From JAJDTQ01 sp965204235 (GTDB taxonomy: Bacteria > Desulfobacterota > Binatia > UBA9968 > JAJDTQ01): a stretch of 64,000 bases of DNA. A program made the translations under genes and the position numbers. The stretch is taken from positions 3,472,001 through 3,536,000 of the forward strand of contig OZ241979.1 of the NCBI GenBank assembly GCA_965204235.1, read 5' to 3'. Under the pieces are notes generated by a model that worked only from the letters and a program-made list of their open reading frames with translations, was not told where the DNA came from and made no database searches. This document shows, piece by piece, positions 32,173-40,869 of this stretch (position 1 is its first letter; the number at the start of each line of letters is the position of its first letter).

Positions 32173-32207
32173 AGGCAAAGACTTGGAGCAGGATCGGCCC
32201 GAATACG

Positions 32208-32325
32208 TATGGGAAACCGTGAACGATTGCCCCTGTTCGTCCTGAGCGTAGCATAACGACGTAGCATAGCGACGATCCCCGTTCATCCTGAGCGTAGCGA
32301 AGCGAAGTCGAAGGACGCGCTTCCA
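32208..32325 (+). repeat. MITE-like dispersed repeat, copy D
   Basis: Begins TATGGGAAACCGTGAACGAT and carries two core units (GTTCGTCCTGAGCGTAGC and GTTCATCCTGAGCGTAGC) up to GTCGAAGGACGCGCTTCC; the right terminal repeat is missing. It ends 17 bp before the inverse autotransporter start, so any transcript from upstream would carry this repeat in its leader. Confidence 0.7.
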
Positions 32326-32341
32326 GTCCGAGGAGGACCGC

Positions 32342-33721
32342 ATGGCGTTCGTTTCCATCTCGTTGACTTTCGGTCGCCTTGCCATGGCGCTGGCGGTCGC
32401 CGGTTGCCTCTCCTTGGCGTTGAGCGGAGCGGCCCACGCGGTGGGCGGAGGATCCCACGCGACGCCCGATGCCACCGTGGACCGGCATGCGTTCCCTTCC
32501 TGGCTCACCGGAGCCATCTACTGCGGAAACGACTTCGAGCAATCCACCCGTTCCGGCTGGCGCTGCCTGTCCGGCCGCCTCGGCGACCTGGTGGTGGAAC
32601 GGACGTCGCATTTCGTGAACGAGCAGGGTCGGGCGCTGTTCGGTCCCAACTTCCGCTTCGTCCAGGGTCTGTCGTGGTCGCCCTACGGCGAGGGCCTCAA
32701 CGGGAACGTGGACACGGTGCTGCCGGTGGCGTCGTTCAGAGCGAAACCGGGCAGCGGTACTGCGGTGATGAACAGCGGCGCGTTCTTCTTCCAGCAGGGC
32801 GCCACGCGTTGGACCGACGACCGGGGCCGGCGCCGCAACGACCTGCGCTACGGGGCCGCGTACCGCTTCTCGCTGTTGGGCGAACCCGGGACCAGCGTGT
32901 TCGGCCTTTCGACCCTGGTGCAGGAGAACGTCGAGCGGGGCCATCGGCGTGTGGTGGCGGGCATCGACTATGCCGGTCGGTGGGGCCGGGCTTCGCTCCA
33001 ACAGTTCGTTCCGGCCACGGATTGGCAGCCGAGTCGGTTCGGCTACGTGGAGCGTCCGCGGGGCGGCACGCGGTTGGGGGCGCGGCTCAACCTGACCACG
33101 ACGGTATTGCTGGATGCGTCGGTGGCCGAATGGGAGACGAGTCGCCCCGGCAGGCGGGAAACGGACGGTCGCGTGGGCCTGGGCTGGCGTCCGCACCCGT
33201 GGCTGCGCCTGCGGGCGGGGTTCGCGGGCATCGGCTCCGCCGAGGATTCGGGTTCGGTCACCGCGGCGTTGCGGATCCCCTTCGGCGTTGGGACCCGCAA
33301 GGCGCCGCGCTGGGAATGGCTGGGAGTCGCGGGCGGTTCGCGGGTTGCCGCGGACGTGTGGCGCCCGGTGGAGAACGTGGAGAGGCTGGAAACCATCGAA
33401 CGCGAAGCCGCGGCCACGGGACCGGCGGCCGCGGGCAGCGCCGGTGTGCGGTTCCTCCAGTCGGGGGCTGCGAGCGGAGCGGAGATCGGAGTCGAGGCGT
33501 ACATCCCGGCCCCCTTGTCGTCGGACCTCCGACTTCTGGTGAGGCTCGTGCCCGGTGACGGAGCCAATCCCGCGGTCCCGGGCGTGGACTACGCGGACGA
33601 GCCCACGGAGGTCACGATCCGAGCGGGAGCGACCACCGCGCGGGCCACCATCCGGCTGCTGTCGAACCCCGCCATGCGAGAGGCCCGCAGCCTTTCCGCG
33701 GAGGTCTCTCCCGCGGCCTGA
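32342..33721 (+). CDS. Inverse autotransporter beta-domain protein with a Calx-beta-like C-terminus
   Basis: The 459-aa protein has a signal peptide ending near AAHAVGG. A region of about residues 85-310 of alternating aromatic and polar residues (FFFQQGATRWTDD, AGIDYAGRWGRASLQQF) matches the inverse autotransporter barrel of invasin/intimin-type proteins. The C-terminus (GVDYADEPTEVTIRAGATTA) looks like a Calx-beta motif. The protein ends without the string of Ig domains normally displayed, but the next gene encodes exactly such domains. Surface or adhesion role inferred. SD GAGGAGG precedes the ATG. Confidence 0.65.
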   Translation: MAFVSISLTFGRLAMALAVAGCLSLALSGAAHAVGGGSHATPDATVDRHAFPSWLTGAIYCGNDFEQSTRSGWRCLSGRLGDLVVERTSHFVNEQGRALFGPNFRFVQGLSWSPYGEGLNGNVDTVLPVASFRAKPGSGTAVMNSGAFFFQQGATRWTDDRGRRRNDLRYGAAYRFSLLGEPGTSVFGLSTLVQENVERGHRRVVAGIDYAGRWGRASLQQFVPATDWQPSRFGYVERPRGGTRLGARLNLTTTVLLDASVAEWETSRPGRRETDGRVGLGWRPHPWLRLRAGFAGIGSAEDSGSVTAALRIPFGVGTRKAPRWEWLGVAGGSRVAADVWRPVENVERLETIEREAAATGPAAAGSAGVRFLQSGAASGAEIGVEAYIPAPLSSDLRLLVRLVPGDGANPAVPGVDYADEPTEVTIRAGATTARATIRLLSNPAMREARSLSAEVSPAA

Positions 33722-33760
33722 GCCGGCAAGGCGAACGATCCCATCCCCGAGGAGCCCCCG

Positions 33761-34543
33761 ATGACGCCCATGCAATCGCGAACGAACAAGCTGACGCTGA
33801 TCCTGCTCTGCTGTTTCGCTCTCGCGGGTTTCGCGGGACTCGATCTATGCCGTGACAGCGGCGGCGGCGACAGGCGGCCCACGATGCAGATCCAACCCCC
33901 TACGGCTCCTGTGGGGCGAGCTCCTGTGGCGCGAGGCGCCATCCCCGATCAGACGTTGGTCGAGGGCGCCACGGAGACATTGGACGTGGAGCCGTATTTC
34001 ACGGACCCGGACGGCGACAGTTTGACCTACACCGTCGCTGTCGTATCTGGCGCCTCCTCGGTGACGGTCGCCGTTTCCGGCAGCGAGTTGACGATTCGCG
34101 GGCTCGTAGCCGGTACGGCCGGGGTGCGTGTGACCGCGACGGATCCCGGAGGATTGACCGCAAACCAGGATTTCGATGTACGAGTCGAAGCTGTTGTCGA
34201 AATCCCCCCCCCCCCTCCCCCTGTGGTGTCTCCTCCCGTGACGCCTCCCCCTGCGGCGTCTCCCACTGTGGAGCGCACTATCGACGATCAGAATGTAGTC
34301 GAGGGCATCCCGAAGACATTGGACGTGGAGCCGTATTTCACGGCCCCGGACGGCGACAGTTTGACCTACAGTGTCGCCGTTCTATCTGGCGCCTCCCCGA
34401 CGGAGTTCTCCGTTTCCGGCAGCCTGGTGACGATGCACTGGCCCCTAGGCGGTACTACGGCAAGGGTGCGTGTGACGGCGAGGGCTCCCGGAGGACCCAC
34501 GTACCAGGATTTCACCGTAACCGTTCTGGTAAATACACAATAG
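33761..34543 (+). CDS. Exported protein with two cadherin/Ig-like repeats and a poly-proline linker
   Basis: The 260-aa protein starts with a hydrophobic export signal (LTLILLCCFALAGFAGL, possibly a lipoprotein with a Cys near the end). Two tandem repeats of about 80 residues contain the cadherin-like signature DPDGDSLTY (first) and APDGDSLTY (second), separated by a proline-rich linker. The repeats are recent: about 55 bp around the DVEPYFT segment are almost identical. A run of 12 C at 34204-34215 encodes part of the linker and is prone to slippage. Follows the inverse autotransporter by 39 bp, so probably its secreted or surface partner. Confidence 0.7.
   Translation: MTPMQSRTNKLTLILLCCFALAGFAGLDLCRDSGGGDRRPTMQIQPPTAPVGRAPVARGAIPDQTLVEGATETLDVEPYFTDPDGDSLTYTVAVVSGASSVTVAVSGSELTIRGLVAGTAGVRVTATDPGGLTANQDFDVRVEAVVEIPPPPPPVVSPPVTPPPAASPTVERTIDDQNVVEGIPKTLDVEPYFTAPDGDSLTYSVAVLSGASPTEFSVSGSLVTMHWPLGGTTARVRVTARAPGGPTYQDFTVTVLVNTQ
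33977..34368 (+). repeat. Internal DNA repeats of the Ig-like gene
   Basis: ACATTGGACGTGGAGCCGTA and the following bases, about 55 bp in all, occur at 33979-34033 and 34315-34369 with very few differences, marking duplication of the Ig-like unit. Confidence 0.8.
34204..34215 (+). repeat. Poly-C tract (12) inside a coding region
   Basis: Twelve consecutive C residues encode prolines in the linker of the Ig-like protein; gain or loss of one base would remove the second Ig-like repeat from the product. Confidence 0.85.
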
Positions 34544-34581
34544 CAGCGTTTCCGTAAGGAAACCCTGAACTTCGGAGGCCC

Positions 34582-35577
34582 ATGAAGATCGACTGCCACG
34601 CTCATTACGTACCGCCGGCCGTGCTGGAACGGCTGCGGAAGGACGGGCCGTCGTTCGGGGTGGAGGTGGGGGAGGAGACGCCCCAGGGGCCGCGCCTGCG
34701 TCTGGGGCAGGGGAGGCCCTTGGCCCGGCCCATCCTGGCCCCGGCCATGGACCTGCCGAAGCGTCGGGAAACCTTGCGGGAGAGCCGCGTGGACCGGCAG
34801 GTCCTGTCCCCCTGGATGGACGTCGTGGGGTACTCGCTGCCCGTGGACAAGGCGGTCCGCTGGAGCCGCATGTTGAACGAGTCCATGCGGGAGGCCCTGG
34901 ATCCCGCGGACGGCCTGTTCCGCGGCGCCGCCACCGTGCCGTTGCAGGACGGCGCGCGCGCGGCCGAGGAGCTCGAGTTCGCGGTGGGGGAATGCGGGCT
35001 CGGCGGCGCCATGATCGGCTCCAACGTGGACGGCGCCAACCTCGACGACCGGTCGCTGGACCCCTTCTGGAAGGCAGCGGAGCGCCTGGAGGTCCCGCTC
35101 ATCCTTCACCCGCTGAACCCCCTGGGGATCGAACGGCTGGGGTCCTATTTCCTGACCCATATCGTGGGCCTCCTGGCCGACACCACCGTAGGCGTTGCCT
35201 GCCTCTACTTCGGCGGCGTGCTGGACCGGTTCCCGGACCTCAAGATCATCCTGTGCCACGGCGGCGGCTTCCTGCCTTACCAGTTCGGCCGCATGACCCG
35301 GGGCCGGGAGATCCAGCCGGAGATCCGGAAGGCCACCGCCCTCATGGGGCGGGACGTGCTGCGCTGGTTCTACTACGACACCATCGTGTTCGAGCCGGAC
35401 GTGCTGGAGTTCCTGGTGGCGGAGGCGGGCGCCGACCATGTGCTCCTGGGCAGCGACTGCCCGTTCGGCATCGGCGACCCCAACCCCACGGAGGTCGTCC
35501 ACGCGCTGCGTCTCGCCCAGACGGACAAGGACAAGATCCTCGGCGGCAACGCCGAGCGGCTCTTCGGCGCACGCTGA
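34582..35577 (+). CDS. Amidohydrolase family protein (ACMSD-like, COG2159)
   Basis: The 331-aa TIM-barrel metal hydrolase or decarboxylase has His6 and His8 (DCHAHY), His176 (LILHPLNP), His226 (LCHGGGF) and Asp292 (GSDCPFG), the metal-site set of the ACMSD branch. Such enzymes decarboxylate or hydrate aromatic and ring-cleavage acids. The UbiD-type decarboxylase gene follows by 51 bp and a zinc alcohol dehydrogenase further on, suggesting a small aromatic catabolic operon. GGAGG lies 8 bases upstream of the ATG. Confidence 0.87.
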   Translation: MKIDCHAHYVPPAVLERLRKDGPSFGVEVGEETPQGPRLRLGQGRPLARPILAPAMDLPKRRETLRESRVDRQVLSPWMDVVGYSLPVDKAVRWSRMLNESMREALDPADGLFRGAATVPLQDGARAAEELEFAVGECGLGGAMIGSNVDGANLDDRSLDPFWKAAERLEVPLILHPLNPLGIERLGSYFLTHIVGLLADTTVGVACLYFGGVLDRFPDLKIILCHGGGFLPYQFGRMTRGREIQPEIRKATALMGRDVLRWFYYDTIVFEPDVLEFLVAEAGADHVLLGSDCPFGIGDPNPTEVVHALRLAQTDKDKILGGNAERLFGAR

Positions 35578-35628
35578 CGGGGTTCCGTCAGGACCCGGGG
35601 ACGGGCTGCCGCACAAGGGAGGAACCGC

Positions 35629-36984
35629 GTGAAGGACCTGCGGTCGTTCATGGAGCGTCTGGAAACCGAAGGACCCGAGGAGCTGCTGCACGTGAGGAAG
35701 GCGGTGCGGCGCGAGCACGAGGTGACCGGCCTGCTCATGGAGCTGGAGTCCTCCGGCAGGTTTCCGACGTTGTTCTTCCACGAGGTCGAAGGCTCCTCCA
35801 TGCCGGTGGTCACCAACCTCCACGCCACCCGCCGGCGTCTGGCCATGGCCCTGGACGTGGACGCCGGCGATCTGGTGGAGGAGTACCGCAGGCGGGAAGG
35901 CAACCCCGTGGCTCCGGAACTCATCCGGGACGGGCCGGTCAAGGAGGTGGTGCGCACCGGTGCGGACGTCGATCTGGGCGAGCTCCCGCTGCTGACCCAC
36001 TTCGACGTGAGCACCGCTCCCTACGTCACCGCGGGCATCGTGGCGGCGCGGGACCCCCTGAGCGGCGTGCGCAACCTGAGCTTCAACCGCGCCATGATGG
36101 TGGAGCGGAACCGGCTGCGCATGCACCTCGCCCCGGGCATGCACCTCCGGCGCTGCCAGCGCAACGCCGAGGAAAGGGGCGAGCCCCTGGAAGTGGCCCT
36201 CATCGTGGGGGTCCATCCCGCCTTCGCCATGGGCGCGTTGTCGCTGGCGCCCTTCGACGTGGACGAGTACGACGTCATCGGCGGAATGCTGGGGGAGCCG
36301 GTGGCGCTGACCCCGTGCGAGACCGTGGGGCTCGAAGCGCCGGCCCATGCGGAGATGGTCCTGGAGGGGCGGATCCTGCCCCACGTGCGCGAGGAGGAGG
36401 GTCCCTTCGGCGAGTTCACCGGGCACGCGGTGGGCGTGCGCAAGAACCACGTGGCCGAGGTCACCGCCATCACGTTCCGCGGGAAGCCGCTCTACCAGGA
36501 CATCTTCACGGGCCACTCCGAGCAGCGGCTCATGGGCTCCATCCCCCGGGAGGCCGCGATCTTCGAGGCGGTGAAGGCGGTGGCCGCGGGCGCACGGGCG
36601 GTCCACATGCCGCCGTCGGGATGCTCGCGGTTCCATTGCTACATCTCCCTGGACAAACGTTCCGACGGCGAGGTTCGCAACGCGGTCATGGCGGCCATGG
36701 CCACGGACCTCTACTTGAAGCTCGTGGTGGTGGTGGACGGGGACGTGGACGTGTACAACGACAGGGACGTCCTGTGGGCGGTGGCCAACCGGGTGCAGGC
36801 GGACGCCGACACCCTGGTCATCCCTCGTTGCCAGGGGTCGGAGACCGATCCGTCGAGCGGTCCGGGGGGACTGACGGCCAAGATGGTGATCGACGCCACC
36901 AAGAAGAGGAGCGACTTCCCCAGGAGGCTCGACGTGCCCAGGGAGGTCCGCGAAAGGGTCCGGCTGGAAGACTACATCAGGTGA
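35629..36984 (+). CDS. UbiD family (prFMN-dependent) decarboxylase
   Basis: GTG start at 35629 with GGGAGGA upstream; 451 aa, the usual UbiD length. The prFMN-binding NLSFNRAMM (Arg154), EGPFGEFTG (Glu262) and the later DVDVYNDRDVLWA provide the E-R-D-type catalytic residues. These enzymes reversibly decarboxylate aromatic or alpha,beta-unsaturated acids and need a UbiX-type prenyltransferase encoded elsewhere; no ubiX is in the window. Between an amidohydrolase and an alcohol dehydrogenase on the same strand, so catabolic rather than ubiquinone synthesis is likely. Confidence 0.9.
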   Translation: MKDLRSFMERLETEGPEELLHVRKAVRREHEVTGLLMELESSGRFPTLFFHEVEGSSMPVVTNLHATRRRLAMALDVDAGDLVEEYRRREGNPVAPELIRDGPVKEVVRTGADVDLGELPLLTHFDVSTAPYVTAGIVAARDPLSGVRNLSFNRAMMVERNRLRMHLAPGMHLRRCQRNAEERGEPLEVALIVGVHPAFAMGALSLAPFDVDEYDVIGGMLGEPVALTPCETVGLEAPAHAEMVLEGRILPHVREEEGPFGEFTGHAVGVRKNHVAEVTAITFRGKPLYQDIFTGHSEQRLMGSIPREAAIFEAVKAVAAGARAVHMPPSGCSRFHCYISLDKRSDGEVRNAVMAAMATDLYLKLVVVVDGDVDVYNDRDVLWAVANRVQADADTLVIPRCQGSETDPSSGPGGLTAKMVIDATKKRSDFPRRLDVPREVRERVRLEDYIR

Positions 36985-37071
36985 CCGGGAGCGGGATCGG
37001 AACCCCGTGTTCGCGGCGCATCGGGCGTAACGGGACCCGGAAACCCACCGGGCAGACCAAGGAGGTTCACG

Positions 37072-38160
37072 ATGGCACAGACCAGCAGGGCGGCGACTTT
37101 GGTCGCGCCCAACCGGCTCGAGGTCCGGGAATATCCCATACCCGACATCCCGGACGACGGCGGACTGTTGAAGGTGGAGATGGGAGGAGTGTGCGGCTCC
37201 GACGTGAAGTACTACCACGGACGCATCAACCTGCCGTTGCCCATCATCCTGGGACACGAGATCCTCGGCCGGGTGGAGAAGCTCGGCGCCAAGGCCGGGA
37301 AGATCCACGGCGTCGAGGAAGGCGACCGCGTCATCCTCAAGGGCGCCATCGGCTGCGGCCGTTGCGCCGACTGCCGCCGCAACGCCCATCGGTTCTGCAA
37401 GAACCGCACCAACTACGGCGGCCGCACCACCTGCGCCGACCCTCCCCACCTGTTCGGCGGCTTCGCGGACTACCTCTACCTGGCGCCCGACGTGCTGATG
37501 ACCCGGATCAGCGACGACCTTCCCCCGGAGGCCGCGGCGCTGATCGGCTCGGTCATGGCCAACGGCTTCCAGTGGGCGCTTCGCCGCGGCGGCGTCAAGA
37601 TGGGCGACTACGTGCTGATCCAGGGTCCCGGCCAGCAGGGCCTGGCGTGCACCTTCGCCTCCAGCCACGCGGGCGCTGCGCGGATCTTCGTATCGGGGAT
37701 CGGCCGGGACGCGCCGCGGCTGGAGTTGGCGAAGAAGTGGGGCGCCCACCGGACCATCAACGTCGAGCAGGAGAACGTGGTGGACGTCGTAAGGGAAGAG
37801 ACCGACGGCGCCATGGCGGACGTGGTGGTGGACGTGTCCGGCAACCCCAGGGCGATCCTGGCCTCCATCGATTGCCTGCGGCGGCAGGGGACCATGGTGC
37901 TGGCCGGGCTCACCGGCGACGCCACCGTGACCGAGGTCCACATGGACAAGCTCGTGTGGGGCGAGATCAAACTCCAGGGCTGCTTCACCGGCGACAACGA
38001 CGCGGTGGATGCCACCATGCGGCTCATCGAGGCCACCCGGTTCCCGGTGGAGGAGATGGTGAGCCACGTCTTCCCGCTGGACGAGACCGAGCGGTGCATC
38101 CAGGCCGTGGGGGGCGAGATACCGGAGATGTTCCCGACCAAGGCGTTGATCAAGCCGTGA
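37072..38160 (+). CDS. Zinc-dependent alcohol dehydrogenase (MDR superfamily)
   Basis: The 362-aa medium-chain dehydrogenase has catalytic zinc ligands Cys41 (GVCGSDVKYY) and His62/Glu63 (LGHEILG), and the four structural-zinc cysteines Cys95, Cys98, Cys101 and Cys109. The nucleotide site is GPGQQGLACTFA, where GxGxxG is modified. It resembles threonine/sorbitol-type and other secondary alcohol dehydrogenases. AAGGAGG precedes the ATG. It ends 19 bp before ispE, but a functional link is not implied. Confidence 0.9.
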   Translation: MAQTSRAATLVAPNRLEVREYPIPDIPDDGGLLKVEMGGVCGSDVKYYHGRINLPLPIILGHEILGRVEKLGAKAGKIHGVEEGDRVILKGAIGCGRCADCRRNAHRFCKNRTNYGGRTTCADPPHLFGGFADYLYLAPDVLMTRISDDLPPEAAALIGSVMANGFQWALRRGGVKMGDYVLIQGPGQQGLACTFASSHAGAARIFVSGIGRDAPRLELAKKWGAHRTINVEQENVVDVVREETDGAMADVVVDVSGNPRAILASIDCLRRQGTMVLAGLTGDATVTEVHMDKLVWGEIKLQGCFTGDNDAVDATMRLIEATRFPVEEMVSHVFPLDETERCIQAVGGEIPEMFPTKALIKP

Positions 38161-38179
38161 CCCGGGCGGCCCGGGGCGC

Positions 38180-39028
38180 ATGAGACTGTTCGCTCCCGCC
38201 AAGGTGAACCTCTACCTCCGGGTCACGGGCCGGCGCGAGGACGGCTACCACCTGCTGGACACCCTGATGGCGCCCATCAGCCTGGGGGACGAGGTGGAGG
38301 TCTCCCGGGCCGACGGGCCTCCGGGGTCGATGACGGTGCGGGCGGACGACCCGGACGTCCCGCGGGGGCCGGAAAACACCGTCCGCCGCGCCGCCCGGGC
38401 GTTCCGGGAGAGGACGGGCCTCCGTGACCCCGTTGCCGTGGACCTTCGGAAACGCATCCCCGTGGGCGCCGGCCTGGGGGGCGGCAGCACCGACGCCGCG
38501 GCCGCCTTGCGGGGCATGAACGACCTGCTCGGAGCCGGCCTGTCCGACCACGACCTCTTGGCCCTGGCGGTCTCGGTGGGCGCCGACGTGCCGTTCTTCG
38601 TCCGGGGCGGGGCCGCCCGGGCCGGGGGGATCGGCGAGAAGCTGGGCCCTGCGGGTCCGCTGCCGAGGCTCTGGATGGTGGTGCTGTTTCCGAACTTCCC
38701 GGTCTCCACCGCCTGGGTTTACCGCAACTACCCGCTCAAGTTGACAAAATCGTCGGACGATAATAACTTGATCGAAAAACTGGGCACTCCCCGCGAAGTT
38801 GCCCGGGTCATGGTCAACGACCTTGAAACGGTAACCATCGGCCGCTATCCGCGCATTGCGCGTCTGAAGAGCCGCCTGGACGAAAGGGGCGCCGTCGGCA
38901 GCCTCATGTCCGGAAGCGGTTCCGCGGTTTTTGGCCTGTTCGCCGACGAAGCGGACGCCAGGACGGCGTTCGCCGGGCTGGAGGGCGAAAAGGACGTTCG
39001 TGCGCATCTGGTTTTCTCGCTGACGTAA
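38180..39028 (+). CDS. ispE: 4-diphosphocytidyl-2-C-methyl-D-erythritol kinase
   Basis: The 282-aa GHMP kinase phosphorylates CDP-methylerythritol in the non-mevalonate isoprenoid pathway. PAKVNLYLRVTGRREDGYH at the N-terminus, the ATP-binding IPVGAGLGGGSTDAA at residues 93-107, and MSGSGSAVFGLF near the C-terminus are diagnostic. The gene precedes tRNA-Gln and prs, an order common in Deltaproteobacteria. Confidence 0.94.
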   Translation: MRLFAPAKVNLYLRVTGRREDGYHLLDTLMAPISLGDEVEVSRADGPPGSMTVRADDPDVPRGPENTVRRAARAFRERTGLRDPVAVDLRKRIPVGAGLGGGSTDAAAALRGMNDLLGAGLSDHDLLALAVSVGADVPFFVRGGAARAGGIGEKLGPAGPLPRLWMVVLFPNFPVSTAWVYRNYPLKLTKSSDDNNLIEKLGTPREVARVMVNDLETVTIGRYPRIARLKSRLDERGAVGSLMSGSGSAVFGLFADEADARTAFAGLEGEKDVRAHLVFSLT

Positions 39029-39053
39029 GGGCGCATGCCATCGCCGGCCGGGA

Positions 39054-39128
39054 TGGGCGGTCGCCAAGTGGTAAGGCCCCGGATTTTGGATCCGGTACTC
39101 GAAGGTTCGAATCCTTCCCGCCCAGCCA
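39054..39128 (+). tRNA. tRNA-Gln (anticodon TTG)
   Basis: The acceptor stem pairs TGGGCGG (39054-39060) with CCGCCCA (39118-39124); the anticodon arm CCGGA-TTTTGGA-TCCGG gives anticodon TTG, reading CAA; the T-arm loop is GGTTCGAATCC. Discriminator G and an encoded CCA (39126-39128) complete 75 nt. It lies between ispE and prs. Confidence 0.95.
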
Positions 39129-39199
39129 ACCCCTCTCCCCGGACGGGCCGGTGAGCGGAACGCCGCCGGCGCTTCCTCTTCAGCGACGCAGGTAGGGAC

Positions 39200-40150
39200 A
39201 TGGGATCGTCACACAACGGAATGAGGATCTTTGCGGGCAACTCCAACCTCCCGCTGGCCCGGGCCATCTGCGAGGACCTCGAAGTCCCGCTGGGGGAGGC
39301 TGTGGTGGAGACCTTCAGCGACGGGGAAAGCAAGGTGGAGATCAAGGAGAACGTGCGCGGCTGCGACGTCTTCGTGATCCAGTCCACGTGCGCCCCGGGC
39401 AACGACAACCTGATGGAGCTGCTCATCATGCTGGACGCATTCAAGCGTGCGTCGGCCAAGAGGATCACCGCGGTGGTGCCTTACTACGGCTACGCCCGGC
39501 AGGACCGCAAGGTGGCTCCCCGGGTGCCCATCAGCGCCAAGCTGGTGGCGGATCTCATCACCACCGCGGGCGCCTCGCGCATGCTCACCATGGACCTCCA
39601 TTCGGGCCAGATCCAGGGCTTCTTCAACATCCCGGTGGACAACCTCTACGCGTCGCCGGTGTTGCTGGAGTACATGAGCGAACGCATCGGCCCCGACGAG
39701 CTCATCGTCGTCTCTCCGGACGCGGGCGGCGCCCAACGGGCCCGGGCCTTCGCCACCCGGCTGAACGTCTCCCTGGCGGTCATCGACAAGCGCCGGGCCG
39801 ACGCCAACGTGGTGGAAGAGATGAACATCATCGGCGAGGTGGAAGGCAAGACCACCATCCTCATCGACGACATGGTCGATACCGCGGGGACCATTGCCAT
39901 GGCCGCGGAAGCCCTGGTGCGGGCCGGCGCCAAGGGGGTCATCGGCTGCTGCACCCACGCCATCCTTTCGGGCGAGGCCCTGGACAGGATCAACGAGTCG
40001 CCCATGCGGGAGATGGTGGTCACCGACACCGTTCCTCTGAGCGGCAAGATGGCCCTGTGCAGCAAGATCAAGCCCCTGTCGGTGGCGCATCTCATCGGGG
40101 AAGCCATCCGCAGGACGCACCTGGAAAGGTCCATCAGCTCCCTTTTCTGA
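39200..40150 (+). CDS. prs: Ribose-phosphate pyrophosphokinase
   Basis: The 316-aa enzyme makes PRPP from ribose-5-phosphate and ATP. Motifs: FAGNSNLPLA and FSDGESKVEI near the N-terminus, the flexible YYGYARQDRK, His134 (DLHSGQIQGFF), Lys197 and the PRPP loop DDMVDTAGT at 223-231. Conserved order tRNA-Gln-prs-rplY-pth supports identity. Confidence 0.96.
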   Translation: MGSSHNGMRIFAGNSNLPLARAICEDLEVPLGEAVVETFSDGESKVEIKENVRGCDVFVIQSTCAPGNDNLMELLIMLDAFKRASAKRITAVVPYYGYARQDRKVAPRVPISAKLVADLITTAGASRMLTMDLHSGQIQGFFNIPVDNLYASPVLLEYMSERIGPDELIVVSPDAGGAQRARAFATRLNVSLAVIDKRRADANVVEEMNIIGEVEGKTTILIDDMVDTAGTIAMAAEALVRAGAKGVIGCCTHAILSGEALDRINESPMREMVVTDTVPLSGKMALCSKIKPLSVAHLIGEAIRRTHLERSISSLF

Positions 40151-40178
40151 TCGGCGCATCCAGTCAGGAGGTCCAGTT

Positions 40179-40823
40179 TTGGAAACGGTCGAGGTTTCGG
40201 TAGAGTCGAGGCGAGTCGGCAACAAGCGCGACGCCGGTCGCCTGCGCCGCAACGGCAAGCTTCCGGGGGTCGTTTACGGTCGGGGGACCGACGGCGTGGC
40301 CATGCAGGTGGACCAGCGTGAGATCAGCAGCCGCGTGGGCAGCCTGGAGGGATCCCACCTGCTCCGGTTCCGGTCCGGTTCCGACGGTCTCGACGGCAGG
40401 CTGGTCCTCGTCAAGGAGGTCCAGTACCACCCGGTCACCCACGCGGTCGCCCACATCGACTTCTACGAGGTGGACGTGACGCGGAAGATCACCGTGATGG
40501 TGGGCATCCATTTCGTGGGGCGGGCCGAGGGGGTCGTCCAGGGCGGGGTGTTGCAGCCCATCGTCCGGGAGCTGGAGGTGGAGTGCCTGCCCCTGGACAT
40601 CCCGGCGCGTCTGGAGGTGGACGTGTCGCCGCTGCAGATCGGCCACGGGCTCAAGGCCAGCGACGTCGCCCTGCCGCCCAACGTGGCCAACCACACGCCG
40701 GACCTGGTCCTGGTCTCGGTGTTGGCGCCCACCGTCTCCACCCGGGAAGAAGAGGCCGAGGGCGAGGCCGCGGAGGAGACCGGGGCCAAGACCGAGTCGG
40801 CCGGGGAACAGACCGGCGAGTGA
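40179..40823 (+). CDS. rplY: 50S ribosomal protein L25 (Ctc form)
   Basis: The 214-aa protein starts at a TTG at 40179 with AGGAGG about 8 bases upstream. VESRRVGNKRDAGRLRRNGK and GVVYGRG are the 5S rRNA-binding L25 domain; the long C-terminal domain (TRKITVMVGIHFVGRAEGV) makes it the Ctc/general-stress type. The last 30 residues are acidic and low complexity. Located between prs and pth as in most bacteria of this type. Confidence 0.94.
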   Translation: METVEVSVESRRVGNKRDAGRLRRNGKLPGVVYGRGTDGVAMQVDQREISSRVGSLEGSHLLRFRSGSDGLDGRLVLVKEVQYHPVTHAVAHIDFYEVDVTRKITVMVGIHFVGRAEGVVQGGVLQPIVRELEVECLPLDIPARLEVDVSPLQIGHGLKASDVALPPNVANHTPDLVLVSVLAPTVSTREEEAEGEAAEETGAKTESAGEQTGE

Positions 40824-40869
40824 TGCCGCGGGTGGGCCATGTCCCTCATGGATCCTTCGGGAGACCCGC

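Noticed and set aside
34548..34563. GTTTCC-GTAA-GGAAAC hairpin as a terminator after the Ig-like gene
   Set aside because: A 6-bp stem without a T-run; too weak to support.
34366..38202. Very long minus-strand open frame of 1278 codons
   Set aside because: It lies opposite the amidohydrolase, UbiD and dehydrogenase genes, which have clear family motifs, and its own peptide is a His/Gly/Arg-rich antisense shadow caused by high GC.
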